Origin: Bacteroidaceae bacterium
Lineage (GTDB): Bacteria; Bacteroidota; Bacteroidia; Bacteroidales; Bacteroidaceae
DNA length: 55,039 bases
Assembly: GCA_024697285.1 (NCBI GenBank)
Contig: JAILFY010000239.1
Location: forward strand, 1-55,039
Direction: 5' to 3'
The notes under the pieces are model-generated. The model searched no databases. It saw only the letters and a program-made list of their open reading frames with translations, and was not told the DNA's origin. Both the position numbers and the translations under genes were made by a program. This document shows positions 38,976-47,448 of the stretch, in pieces (positions within the stretch are counted from its first letter, which is position 1; each line of letters opens with the position of its first letter).

Positions 38976-39776
38976 TCAGTCCTCTTTTTGCTCGGCCAGC
39001 CATTCGCGTGGCGTCTGACCTGTAATGGCCTTGAAAGTGCGGAAGAAGGAGGTGTCGTTGGCGAAACCGGACAGAGTGGCGATGTTGGAGATCTTCTCGT
39101 CGTGGTCTTTGAGCATGAGCCGCTTGGCATGGTTGATGCGGTAGGTGCTGAGTAGTTGAGAGAAGGTGCAGCCGCACATGTTTCTGATGCAGTCTGAAAC
39201 GATACGCGAGTTGGATTGCACTCGGTCGGCGAGGTCCGAGAGCTTTACGCGCTCGCTTAAGTAGAGCTGTTCTTCTTCCATTACTTTATGGATAGCAGCT
39301 ATGAGCAGTTTTTCTTCGTTGTTGGGTTTCTTGGTGGAGCTTTCTTGGGGCTCTTTGTATGGGTTGTCCGTGCCGACCGGATAGTATGAGTTGTTTGGAT
39401 TGTCCGGGTTGCAGGTGTTGTTGGGGTTGACTTGATCTGTCGTTTCGGCGGAGTTCCCTATAGGTTCTGTCTGTTTCTTTCGCCTCATGAACAGGAGCAG
39501 CAGTGTAGCAGCTGCCAGCAAAAGAGCTAAGATGACTGGCCATTTCCAGGAAGCGGCGCTGCTCTCTTCGGGAGCGGATGGAAGGGGGCGTCCCACCTTG
39601 AGCAGATGGGTTGATGGGATGGGCTGCGGACCGGCTGCTTCCGACGGGATGGAAAGGAATAGTCCGGCGGCAATCAGCAGTAGCAGGGGAAGAAGTGTGA
39701 AGGGTGGTATTTTTCTGAACAGGGATGTTGTCATGGATGGGTGGTTTGCAGCAGGGACACCTGATTTTCCGTGCAA
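38976..39776 (-). CDS. Membrane-anchored AraC-family transcriptional regulator
   Basis: Two N-terminal hydrophobic segments, C-terminal HTH CTFSQLLSTYRINHAKRLMLKDHDEKISNIATLSGFANDTSFFRTFKAITGQTPREWL. Confidence 0.85.
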   Translation of the reverse strand: MHGKSGVPAANHPSMTTSLFRKIPPFTLLPLLLLIAAGLFLSIPSEAAGPQPIPSTHLLKVGRPLPSAPEESSAASWKWPVILALLLAAATLLLLFMRRKKQTEPIGNSAETTDQVNPNNTCNPDNPNNSYYPVGTDNPYKEPQESSTKKPNNEEKLLIAAIHKVMEEEQLYLSERVKLSDLADRVQSNSRIVSDCIRNMCGCTFSQLLSTYRINHAKRLMLKDHDEKISNIATLSGFANDTSFFRTFKAITGQTPREWLAEQKED

Positions 39777-39783
39777 AAATACA

Positions 39784-39961
39784 AAAAAAGAGATTAACTG
39801 CTGGTAAGAAAAATCAAAAAATTGAGAATAGTGGTACTATTTTTTCAAGTTTGTGTTTTTTCCTCGTTTCTTACGTGCGGCAGAGGAAGTTTGTGTGCGG
39901 AAGAGGTCGCACCAGGAAGAGAAGTTCTTACTGAGTTGGAAACCGATGCCCTGGGTGGTCA
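39784..39961. repeat. Partial duplicate of tamB 3' end and downstream sequence (copy A)
   Basis: aaaaaagagattaactgctggtaagaaaaa...cttacgtgcggcagaggaagtttgtgtgcggaagaggtcg...gagttggaaaccgatgccctgggtggtca aligns with 41346-41524. Confidence 0.88.
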
Positions 39962-40044
39962 CCTGACTTCATCATCGCGCCTCCCAAAATTCTTCTTCGA
40001 AAAAAATGCGATAGGCTTATGCCTCCACAAGCGGAGGTCAGCCA

Positions 40045-40105
40045 TGAAAAATGTTGTTGGAAATAAACTACATACTGCACAAAAACAGAGGAAATGGATT
40101 TTTAT
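40045..40105 (+). repeat. Third copy of the AAAAATGTTGTT..AAATAAACTACATACT repeat (with an ~18-bp internal insertion)
   Basis: gaaaaatgttgttggaaataaactacatact-gcacaaaaacagaggaa-atggatttttatcga versus 3157-3199. Confidence 0.8.
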
Positions 40106-40141
40106 CGAATGCTTACGTCTTTGCATACATGTTTTTTAATT

Positions 40142-40180
40142 TACCAAACAGCAATTTTAAATATACCAAACAGCAATAAT
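40142..40180. repeat. 22-bp direct repeat (2 copies of TACCAAACAGCAAT)
   Basis: Copies start at 40142 and 40164. Confidence 0.75.
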
Positions 40181-40290
40181 TTCCAATCGGTAATAGGGTC
40201 GCAAAATGGAGGAAGAATGTTTGTCAGGATGAGGGGAAATAGTTCTTGTGGATGGCAAGTATAGGGTGGGGGAAAAAGGGGTTATAGTGT

Positions 40291-40366
40291 CTTCTTTGTT
40301 CGGTCATGATCGAACGTTTGTTCGAACATGATCGAACGTTTGTTCGAACATGACCGAACAAAGAAG
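40291..40366. repeat. 76-bp nested palindrome: perfect 18-bp outer arms enclosing two identical 18-bp hairpin units (22-bp period)
   Basis: CTTCTTTGTTCGGTCATG-ATCGAACGTTTGTTCGAA-CATG-ATCGAACGTTTGTTCGAA-CATGACCGAACAAAGAAG. Confidence 0.95.
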
Positions 40367-40379
40367 GGGGTGTAGCCTC

Positions 40380-40456
40380 TTGAAACAGGGGTCGGGACCT
40401 GTTGAAACAAGGGTCGGGACCTGATGAAACAGGGGTGAGGACCTGTTGAAAAATGG
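40380..40456. repeat. 22-bp tandem array, 3.5 units TTGAAACAGGGGTCGGGACCTG
   Basis: Unit starts 40380, 40402, 40424, 40446; GGTC-GG-GACC dyad core in the first two units. Confidence 0.92.
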
Positions 40457-40861
40457 AACTATACAAGTGGTGGGGGGAGTGGTAGTTGTCTTGAATGGCG
40501 GCTGTAGAGCGAGGCTGATAAAGGTTAATACTGAGGCCACTTTAAAAAGTCAACATATCCGGCACTCTTCCAAAGACGACTTACATTTTGTTCGGTCACG
40601 AGGGGAATTTCAGACATCTGTCAAGAAGGAGTGGCAAGTTGTTACATATAACATGTTGTGATATGTATCAGATAGTAAGATTTAATTCTGTAGGTTACTT
40701 TTTAAAGTAGGCTCAGTTAATATGTTTCCGCTTGAGGGTAAATCTGATTTGTATGCATCGGCCAGAGAGAGAGAAAAGGTCGTAAGAAATATCCTCGCGC
40801 GCGCGTGAGAACAACATTTTCCATACATTTATACATTCAAGATGAGTTAAATGATTTTATT

Positions 40862-41227
40862 TCAGTTGGTTAATATGATGTATTTATGATGTATTTTAGG
40901 ATGTAAAAGTGTATTTTGAATGATTTTTCTTGCGAAAATTGCATCATTTATGAGAATTTTGTCGATGTTGGCAACAACACGTCCGGTCATCTCCATCTCA
41001 TACTCCCAAGCCCTACGCTCCTCACCATACAGGTCAGGTTCCGGATGCTTCTGCAACTTGCGGAGACGTAACCACTCCAGATTTTTCAGACGGAAGTGAA
41101 TGACTTCTGATTCGTCATTGGCGATACCAATAGGATGCGACTCCTTGTGACGACCAGAAGATTTGTCTACAATAACAACGCTTATACTACCACTACCCGA
41201 TCTGTTCTTCTTCAATCTTACATGCAT
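40862..41227 (-). pseudogene. Truncated transposase N-terminus (IS1634-like family)
   Basis: MHVRLKKNRSGSGSISVVIVDKSSGRHKESHPIGIANDESEV resembles IS1634-type N-termini; ORF is only 121 aa, so the catalytic part is absent. Confidence 0.6.
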
Positions 41228-41278
41228 AGGACCTGTATTACGACGAATAAAACTTTTGCGCTTCCCTGATGTGGACGG

Positions 41279-41286
41279 CGCAAAGT
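41279..41286 (-). promoter_or_regulatory. TAACTTTG -7-like element upstream of the transposase relic
   Basis: Minus strand reads TTGTTTATAACTTTGCGCC. Confidence 0.4.
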
Positions 41287-41345
41287 TATAAACAAGTCTG
41301 AATAAGCTAATTGCGTTTTTAGCTGAAAATGAGTGGCGAAGTCAG

Positions 41346-41524
41346 GAAAAAGAGATCAACTGCTGGTAAGAAAAACAAACAAAGAGAGAATAGTGGAACT
41401 GCTTTTTACAAGTTTGTGTTTTTTTCGCGTTTCTTACGTGCGGCAGAGGAAGTTTGCGTGCGGAAGAGGTCGCGGAAGGAAGAGAAATTCTTGCTGAGTT
41501 GGAAACCGATGCCCTGGGTGGTCA
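41346..41524. repeat. tamB 3' end segment duplicated at 39784-39961 (copy B, in gene context)
   Basis: See copy A. Confidence 0.88.
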
Positions 41525-44500
41525 GGGCGGACTTGGTGAAGTAGCGGTCGTTGGTCTCGCTGTAGGCCTTGAGGCTTACGGTGCCGCTCTTGGTGAGGAG
41601 GTAGCGGACGTCGAAATCGCCGATGAAATTGGTGTTGGCGATGGGGGTGTCGTGGTAACCGAAGGTGCCGTTGATGAGCAGACGGTTGTTGAGCAGACGG
41701 CCGCTGAGGGAGCCTTCTACGTCCATGTCTTGCCAGCCCAGGGTGCCCGTGGAGAGGTTCGTGCCGAAGTTCCAGTTGTTGCTGCCGATGGCGTTGGAGA
41801 GCACGTTGTTGAGTTGTCCGGAGAGGGTGGAGGAGAGGAGGCCTTGCATGGCGGTGTTGGTTTGCCCCTGGTTGGCGTCGAGCCCGTAGGTGTAGAAGCG
41901 TCCTATTCCGAGAAGATAGATGACTTGGAGGTTGCGCTCCTCGTCGGTGGAGATGAGCGAACGCACCATCTGTTTCTCGTCCTCGTTGACGTTGGGAATG
42001 TCGAAGTCGAAGGATATCTGTGGGTTCTCGGCTTGACCGCCAATGTTCATGAGGCAGTTGACGCGCACCGAGGAGGCGGAGAAGTTGCTGCCGGTGGCGA
42101 GGTCATTGAGCGAGACGCTGGGAACGGTGTACACGGCTTGCAGGTTCAGGTCTCCCTTCATGGGGCTGCCGCCGAAGACGATGGTGCCGCCCTGCTGGAA
42201 CTGGAACTCTTTGCGGATGAACTCCTGGAGGGAGAGACGGTAGTTGCCGTGGTCCACCCGGAAGGTGCCGTACATCTGGAAACGACCTTTATTATAATAG
42301 GTGGCGCGGATATGGCCGTCGCCATAGAGATTGATGTAGTCGCCGGAACGGGGGTCCATGAGCAACCGCATCTGTGCCTGGGGGTTGATGTTGAGGTCGA
42401 AATTGATGTACATATTGGTGCCGTCGTCGGGCACTTCGTCTGGCGCAGTGGCGGCGGGTGCGGCATCGGAGACGGGGGCGGGTTGGGGCTTGTTGCGGGA
42501 GTTGAAGGTGATGAAGGCGTTGTCGGTGGTGGTCTCCGGGGTGGAGGCATTGTAGGTGAACACGGTTCCCGGGGCGGGGGTTCCTGCGATGTCCACACGC
42601 AGCTCGCCGGGTTTGCCGAGGAGATGTACGGTGCCGTCGGCAAAGGCGGTGCCGCAGAAGGTCTGGTCGCCGAACTCGCGGAAGTCATAACCCAGCAGGT
42701 CGTCGGCCTGGATGGTGAAATCGTAGTAGAGGTTCTTGAAGTGGCGGTAGCGCAGCTCGCCTCGCAGAACGCCGTGGTGCTCGCGGAGGTCGGTGCCATG
42801 GCGATGGTCGTAGAGATGGATATCGCCGAGGCGGATACCTCCGGGGTGCAGGTGGAGGGTGTCGCCGCCGTGGGTGTGGTAGCGAGTGCCGAGGTATGGG
42901 AGGCCGAGTGCTACGCTGTCGAGCACGACTTCTCCCTCCAGGTTGAGTTCCTTGAAGGGTCCGTGGATGTGGGCATATCCGGAGGCGCGAGCCTGGACAT
43001 CGTCGAAGATGTCCTCGGTGAAGCTGTTGATGAAATAGGTGTTGAGGTGGTCGGCGTTTATGTGGAGGTCCATGCCACGGCCTGCCTCGCGACCCGGCTT
43101 GATGATTCCCACGACGTGGTTCCAAGTGCCATAGGAGGGGTCGTAGATGAGCCCGTCGAGGTCGATGGCGCGGTCGTCCTTGCGGCCGAAACCGATGTCC
43201 ACGGCCAGCCGGCCCAAGAATCCGTCGTTGACCTGGAAGTCTTCGATATTGAGGAGCCCGCTCACCCAGGGAACGCCGCTGAAGTTGGCAACCTTGACCT
43301 TGCCGGTGGCGTGGCCCGCAAATTCCACGTCGTGGAAATCGATGATGCCGAAGACGTACTGCAGGTTGACGTTGCGGAGGTCGGCAAAGAGGGTGTCGGC
43401 GGGGTTGGAGGAAGCGCGTCCATCGACCCTCAGGTGGCGGTCGCGCAGCGAGACCTCGAAGTCATTGACGTGGACAACGCCGTCGGCCAGCCGGAGGGTG
43501 GCGGGATGCACGTTCCAGGCTGTGTCGGCCACGATGATCTGTGTGGGCTGGATGGCGAGGTCCACGACGAGGTCGTCGGTCTCGGAGCGACTGAAATGGG
43601 TGGCGGTAGTGACCTCGCCGCGCTGGGCGGGACTGTTGTGGTCGTCCCAGGAGAGGGTGGAGTGCAGGAGGTCATCGGCGCTGTGGGCGAGGAGGGAGAC
43701 GTCGAGGGGGCCGGACTCTATCATCCTCTGGGCGGAGAGGAAGAGATCCAGGCTGTCGGCACGCGTCTGGGCAATGAGGCTGAGGGCGCGCAGGTCTTGA
43801 CCATTGAGGACTACGTGGGGGGCGTCCAGACGCGTGGAGAGTTGCTTGGTGGCGCCGGAGAAGGAGCCTTGTATGTAGCCGGGCTCGGGCAGGGAAAGGG
43901 AGAGGCCGAGCAGGCGGCTGAGTGCGTCGGAGTCGTGGAGCTTGAGTTCAAAGGTGAGCTGGTCTGCGGAGCTCGCTGGTGCAGAGGATGGCAGAGGTAT
44001 CAGCGATGGCAGTATCTGGTGGATGGCTTGCTGCATGCTGCTCACGAGGGTGAGATAGGAGTAGTCGCCCGCACACGCTGCGTTGATGAAATCGCCCTGC
44101 ACCGAGAGGCTGTGGCGACGTGTTTCGTCGGCAGTCATCTTGACTTCCAGGCGCTGGAGGTCGTAGTCGGATTGTTCGGTGTGGATGGCCACGTCGCTGA
44201 GCTGGAGGTTGCCCGAGAGTTCGTCGATGATGGAGGTGTCGAAGCGCAGGGGCCGCGGGCTGTGGACGTTGGCCTGCAGCTGCCCCCGGTAGTGGCTGCC
44301 GTAGAGGGTGACGACGCCCTTGGCATCGTTGGCTGCGAGGTCGAAGTCGGCCTGCAACCGGTCTATGGGTTCGGATTTCAGAAGCAGGCTGCTCTGTATG
44401 TTTCCTTTAATGGTACCTGCGTGCGCGTTGCCGGAGACGTCGGCAGCGAGGCTGACATCGTCCAGGGGCAGGTCGGCGGGGTCCTCTGCCAGCAGGGTGG

Positions 44501-45752
44501 GGCGCAGTTTGTCGGTTTCCACGTGGGCTTGGAAGGCGCCGCTGGAGGTGATGTCGCCCTGGAGCAGGGCGCTGCCTACGGAGGTGCTGAGCTGGAGCTC
44601 TGTGCTGCGCAGGTCGCGGCCGTAGCGGCCGTTGCCCTGCAGACGGAGGTCGCCGAGTCGCTGGAGGCTGGCCACGAGGGTGGGGGAGAGCTGAAAGGTT
44701 TCTGCGAGGAGGTCGAGAACAGTGCTGCTGAGCTCTGGGGAGATGTGCAGTTCGCGAAGGGAGGCCATCAGGAGCGAGGCCGACTGATCGGAGGGAGCGA
44801 AGCCCAACGAGAGGTCGGCGTCCAGGGAGAGGTCGTCGGACAACTGCAGCTGGATGTCGGAGAGACGCAGGCGATGGCGGACAACAGAACTGTTGGCGTG
44901 GAGGCGGACGGGCTCGCGGAAGGAGGAGAGCTGGGGGAGTAGGGCCGAGAGGTCGGCCGGAACGAGGTGGCCCCGGAGGCTGCCCTCGAAGAGGGTGGGC
45001 TGCCAATAAGCGGAGTCGTAGGCGATGGTTTTGTGGAGGACGCCCGACAGCTGAGGCACCTGCAGGTCGCTGGAGGGCAGCTGGAGTTGGAAATCCTCGA
45101 GGCGGAAACGGATGTCGCCTTCCTCGGGGTAGTAGGCAGAGAGGTGCAGAGAGAGGTCGGAGATGGTTAATCCACTGTTTGAATCTGAGAAGGACAACTC
45201 GCTGATTTTAAGGGTTGTTGACTCGTTAGTGATAGTGTCTGCCGAAAGATTGAGCCGCAGGTCCTCGAGGGCAAAATGAGCGGGCGAGAAGGTGGGGCTG
45301 GCGGGCTCGGAGGTGATGTCGTGGGTGAGGCGTCCGCGGCGGACGACAACTTGCGAGAGTGCGAGATTGAGGGGGGAGGAAGTGGTGTCGTCCGACGCGA
45401 AATGGTCGAGGAGGAACTGGAAGTTGTAGGGCTCCTGCAGGGAGGGGCGACGCAGATGGATCTGATAGCCGTAGAGCTGTGCGGAAGAGAGGTATATACG
45501 GTTGCTGGCCAACTCCTTAAGGGATATCTTCACACTCAGCCGGGTGGCCGCCAAGAGGGTGTCGGACTGCTGGTCGAGCAGTAGGACGTCGTCGAGCACG
45601 ACGCGGTTGAGGAGTCCTATTCTTGCCCTGCCGATAGTCACCCGCGTGCCGAGATCCTCGGAGAGCATGGCACTGGCTTCCGCGGCCAGCCACCTCTGCG
45701 AAGCAGGGAGGGCCGTGAAGAGAAAGAGGCCGAGGGCTGCCAGGAGCACCAA
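41406..45752 (-). CDS. tamB: Translocation/assembly module TamB-like protein (AsmA-like, DUF490 C-terminus)
   Basis: 1448 aa; N-terminal TM, beta-rich repetitive middle, C-terminal QVIYLLGIGRFYT...GLLSSTLSGQLNNVLSNAIGSNNWNFGTNLSTGTLGWQDMDVEGSLSGRLLNNRLLINGTFGY. Confidence 0.88.
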   Translation of the reverse strand: MVLLAALGLFLFTALPASQRWLAAEASAMLSEDLGTRVTIGRARIGLLNRVVLDDVLLLDQQSDTLLAATRLSVKISLKELASNRIYLSSAQLYGYQIHLRRPSLQEPYNFQFLLDHFASDDTTSSPLNLALSQVVVRRGRLTHDITSEPASPTFSPAHFALEDLRLNLSADTITNESTTLKISELSFSDSNSGLTISDLSLHLSAYYPEEGDIRFRLEDFQLQLPSSDLQVPQLSGVLHKTIAYDSAYWQPTLFEGSLRGHLVPADLSALLPQLSSFREPVRLHANSSVVRHRLRLSDIQLQLSDDLSLDADLSLGFAPSDQSASLLMASLRELHISPELSSTVLDLLAETFQLSPTLVASLQRLGDLRLQGNGRYGRDLRSTELQLSTSVGSALLQGDITSSGAFQAHVETDKLRPTLLAEDPADLPLDDVSLAADVSGNAHAGTIKGNIQSSLLLKSEPIDRLQADFDLAANDAKGVVTLYGSHYRGQLQANVHSPRPLRFDTSIIDELSGNLQLSDVAIHTEQSDYDLQRLEVKMTADETRRHSLSVQGDFINAACAGDYSYLTLVSSMQQAIHQILPSLIPLPSSAPASSADQLTFELKLHDSDALSRLLGLSLSLPEPGYIQGSFSGATKQLSTRLDAPHVVLNGQDLRALSLIAQTRADSLDLFLSAQRMIESGPLDVSLLAHSADDLLHSTLSWDDHNSPAQRGEVTTATHFSRSETDDLVVDLAIQPTQIIVADTAWNVHPATLRLADGVVHVNDFEVSLRDRHLRVDGRASSNPADTLFADLRNVNLQYVFGIIDFHDVEFAGHATGKVKVANFSGVPWVSGLLNIEDFQVNDGFLGRLAVDIGFGRKDDRAIDLDGLIYDPSYGTWNHVVGIIKPGREAGRGMDLHINADHLNTYFINSFTEDIFDDVQARASGYAHIHGPFKELNLEGEVVLDSVALGLPYLGTRYHTHGGDTLHLHPGGIRLGDIHLYDHRHGTDLREHHGVLRGELRYRHFKNLYYDFTIQADDLLGYDFREFGDQTFCGTAFADGTVHLLGKPGELRVDIAGTPAPGTVFTYNASTPETTTDNAFITFNSRNKPQPAPVSDAAPAATAPDEVPDDGTNMYINFDLNINPQAQMRLLMDPRSGDYINLYGDGHIRATYYNKGRFQMYGTFRVDHGNYRLSLQEFIRKEFQFQQGGTIVFGGSPMKGDLNLQAVYTVPSVSLNDLATGSNFSASSVRVNCLMNIGGQAENPQISFDFDIPNVNEDEKQMVRSLISTDEERNLQVIYLLGIGRFYTYGLDANQGQTNTAMQGLLSSTLSGQLNNVLSNAIGSNNWNFGTNLSTGTLGWQDMDVEGSLSGRLLNNRLLINGTFGYHDTPIANTNFIGDFDVRYLLTKSGTVSLKAYSETNDRYFTKSALTTQGIGFQLSKNFSSFRDLFRTQTSSAARKKREKNTNL

Positions 45753-45813
45753 ACCGACCAGTAATCGGATAATGTAGCTGAGTGTTTTAATGGTCCCGTC
45801 TGTTTTCGAGTGG

Positions 45814-45821
45814 CAAAAGTA
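45814..45821 (-). promoter_or_regulatory. TACTTTTG -7-like element for tamB (divergent pair with nqrA)
   Basis: CAAAAGTA on plus strand, TACTTTTG on minus strand, upstream of 45752. Confidence 0.5.
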
Positions 45822-45885
45822 GTTTTTTTTTGGCTGTCGGACAAAAAAAAAGGTTTTTTATACACGAAATGTGACAAAAAAGAAC

Positions 45886-45893
45886 TACTTTTG
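45886..45893 (+). promoter_or_regulatory. TACTTTTG -7-like element for the nqr operon
   Basis: Exact TAnnTTTG match 43 bp before nqrA ATG 45936. Confidence 0.5.
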
Positions 45894-45935
45894 CGCAGTT
45901 TTTAGCTAAAACCAATTATTTATTCTACATTTTAT

Positions 45936-47264
45936 ATGGCAAATGTAATCAAGTTACGCAAAGGCCTCGACGTGAACCTGAAGGGCAAGGCGAGCTTGGA
46001 AACCACGCAAACGAAGGTCGAGGGTCAGTTCGCACTGGTTCCCGATGATTTCTGTGGCGTGAAGCCCAAGGTCGTTGTCAAGGAAGGTGACAGTGTCAAG
46101 GTCGGGGATGCCTTGTTTGTGGACAAGAACCATCCCGATGTGAAGTTCGTTTCGCCTGTCAGTGGCACCGTGGCTCTGGTGGAGCGCGGTGAGCGCCGCA
46201 AGGTGATGAGCGTTCGCGTAGATGCTGATGGCAAGCAGGACGCAGTGGTCTTCCAGGAGAAAGACCCGCTGAAGCTGCTGCTGGAAAGCGGTCTCTTTGG
46301 TTTCTTCCGTATGCGTCCCTACGACGTGGTGGCAAATCCCGAGGACAAGCCTAAGGCCATCTTCATCAGCGCTTTCAATTCCATGCCCCTGGCCCAGGAC
46401 TTCGAGTATGTCCTGCACGGACAGGAGAAGGAGTGGCAGGCAGGTATTTCCCTGTTGGCGCAGATAGCCAAAGTGCACCTTGGCATCAGCGCCAAGCAGT
46501 CAGCGGCAGCTCTGACAGTGGCCAAGGACTGCACCGTCACCATCTTCGACGGGCCAGCTCCTGCCGGCAACGTGGGCGTGCAGATCAACCACATCTCGCC
46601 TATTAATAAAGGTGAAGTGGTGTGGACGCTGGGCGCCGAGGAAGTCATCTTCGTAGGAAGGCTGGCACTCACCCGCAAGGTGAATCTCACACGCACCGTG
46701 GCGGTGGCCGGTTCGGAAGTCAAGGCTCCGAAGTACGCGCAGGTGCTGGTGGGTCAACCCCTGGCGGCAGTGCTCGACGGACAGATTGACGAGCAGAAGA
46801 GCCTGCGCATCATCAACGGCAATCCGATGGTGGGCGTGAAGACCCCGAAAGAGGGATGGCTGGCTGCTCACGCTACAGAAGTCACCGTGATTCCGGAGGG
46901 CGACGACGTCTATGAGATGCTGGGATGGATAGCTCCGCGATGCAAAGAGTTCTCCACAAGCCGCAGCTACTTCAGCTGGCTGAGACCCCGCAAGACAGAG
47001 TACACGATGGATGCTCGCATCAAGGGTGGCGAACGCCACATGATCATGTCGGGCGAGTACGACCGTGTCTTCCCCATGGATATCTACGCTGGTTACCTCG
47101 TAAAGGCTATCATCGCCGGAGATATCGATCGCCAGGAAGCGCTCGGCATCTATGAGGTGGCGCCAGAGGACTTCGCACTGGCTGAGTTCGTGGACAGCTC
47201 CAAACTGGAACTTCAGAGAATCGTGCGAGAGGGACTGGACATCCTCAGGAAGGAAAATGCCTAA
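45936..47264 (+). CDS. nqrA: Na+-translocating NADH:quinone reductase subunit A
   Basis: VIKLRKGLDVNLKGKA; DFCGVKPKVVVKEGDSVKVGDALFVDK; gene order nqrABCDEF. Confidence 0.96.
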   Translation: MANVIKLRKGLDVNLKGKASLETTQTKVEGQFALVPDDFCGVKPKVVVKEGDSVKVGDALFVDKNHPDVKFVSPVSGTVALVERGERRKVMSVRVDADGKQDAVVFQEKDPLKLLLESGLFGFFRMRPYDVVANPEDKPKAIFISAFNSMPLAQDFEYVLHGQEKEWQAGISLLAQIAKVHLGISAKQSAAALTVAKDCTVTIFDGPAPAGNVGVQINHISPINKGEVVWTLGAEEVIFVGRLALTRKVNLTRTVAVAGSEVKAPKYAQVLVGQPLAAVLDGQIDEQKSLRIINGNPMVGVKTPKEGWLAAHATEVTVIPEGDDVYEMLGWIAPRCKEFSTSRSYFSWLRPRKTEYTMDARIKGGERHMIMSGEYDRVFPMDIYAGYLVKAIIAGDIDRQEALGIYEVAPEDFALAEFVDSSKLELQRIVREGLDILRKENA

Positions 47265-47448
47265 TTAGTGGACAAGTTGACTGGTAGGCAAGAATCGTTG
47301 TTTAAGGATAGTATCCAAGAAGTCCGACTTTGCGCTTAACAAGCTCACTCGGTGAGAATACTTCTACGACCTATGACAATAAACTTGTCAGCTCCTAAAC
47401 AATAAACTTGTTAACTCGTCAACTCATAACTCCGTCAACTACAATATT

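Noticed and set aside
41454-44942. 1162-aa ORF antisense to tamB
   Set aside because: Compositional shadow of the tamB-like gene; Val/Gly/Glu-rich without domain motifs.
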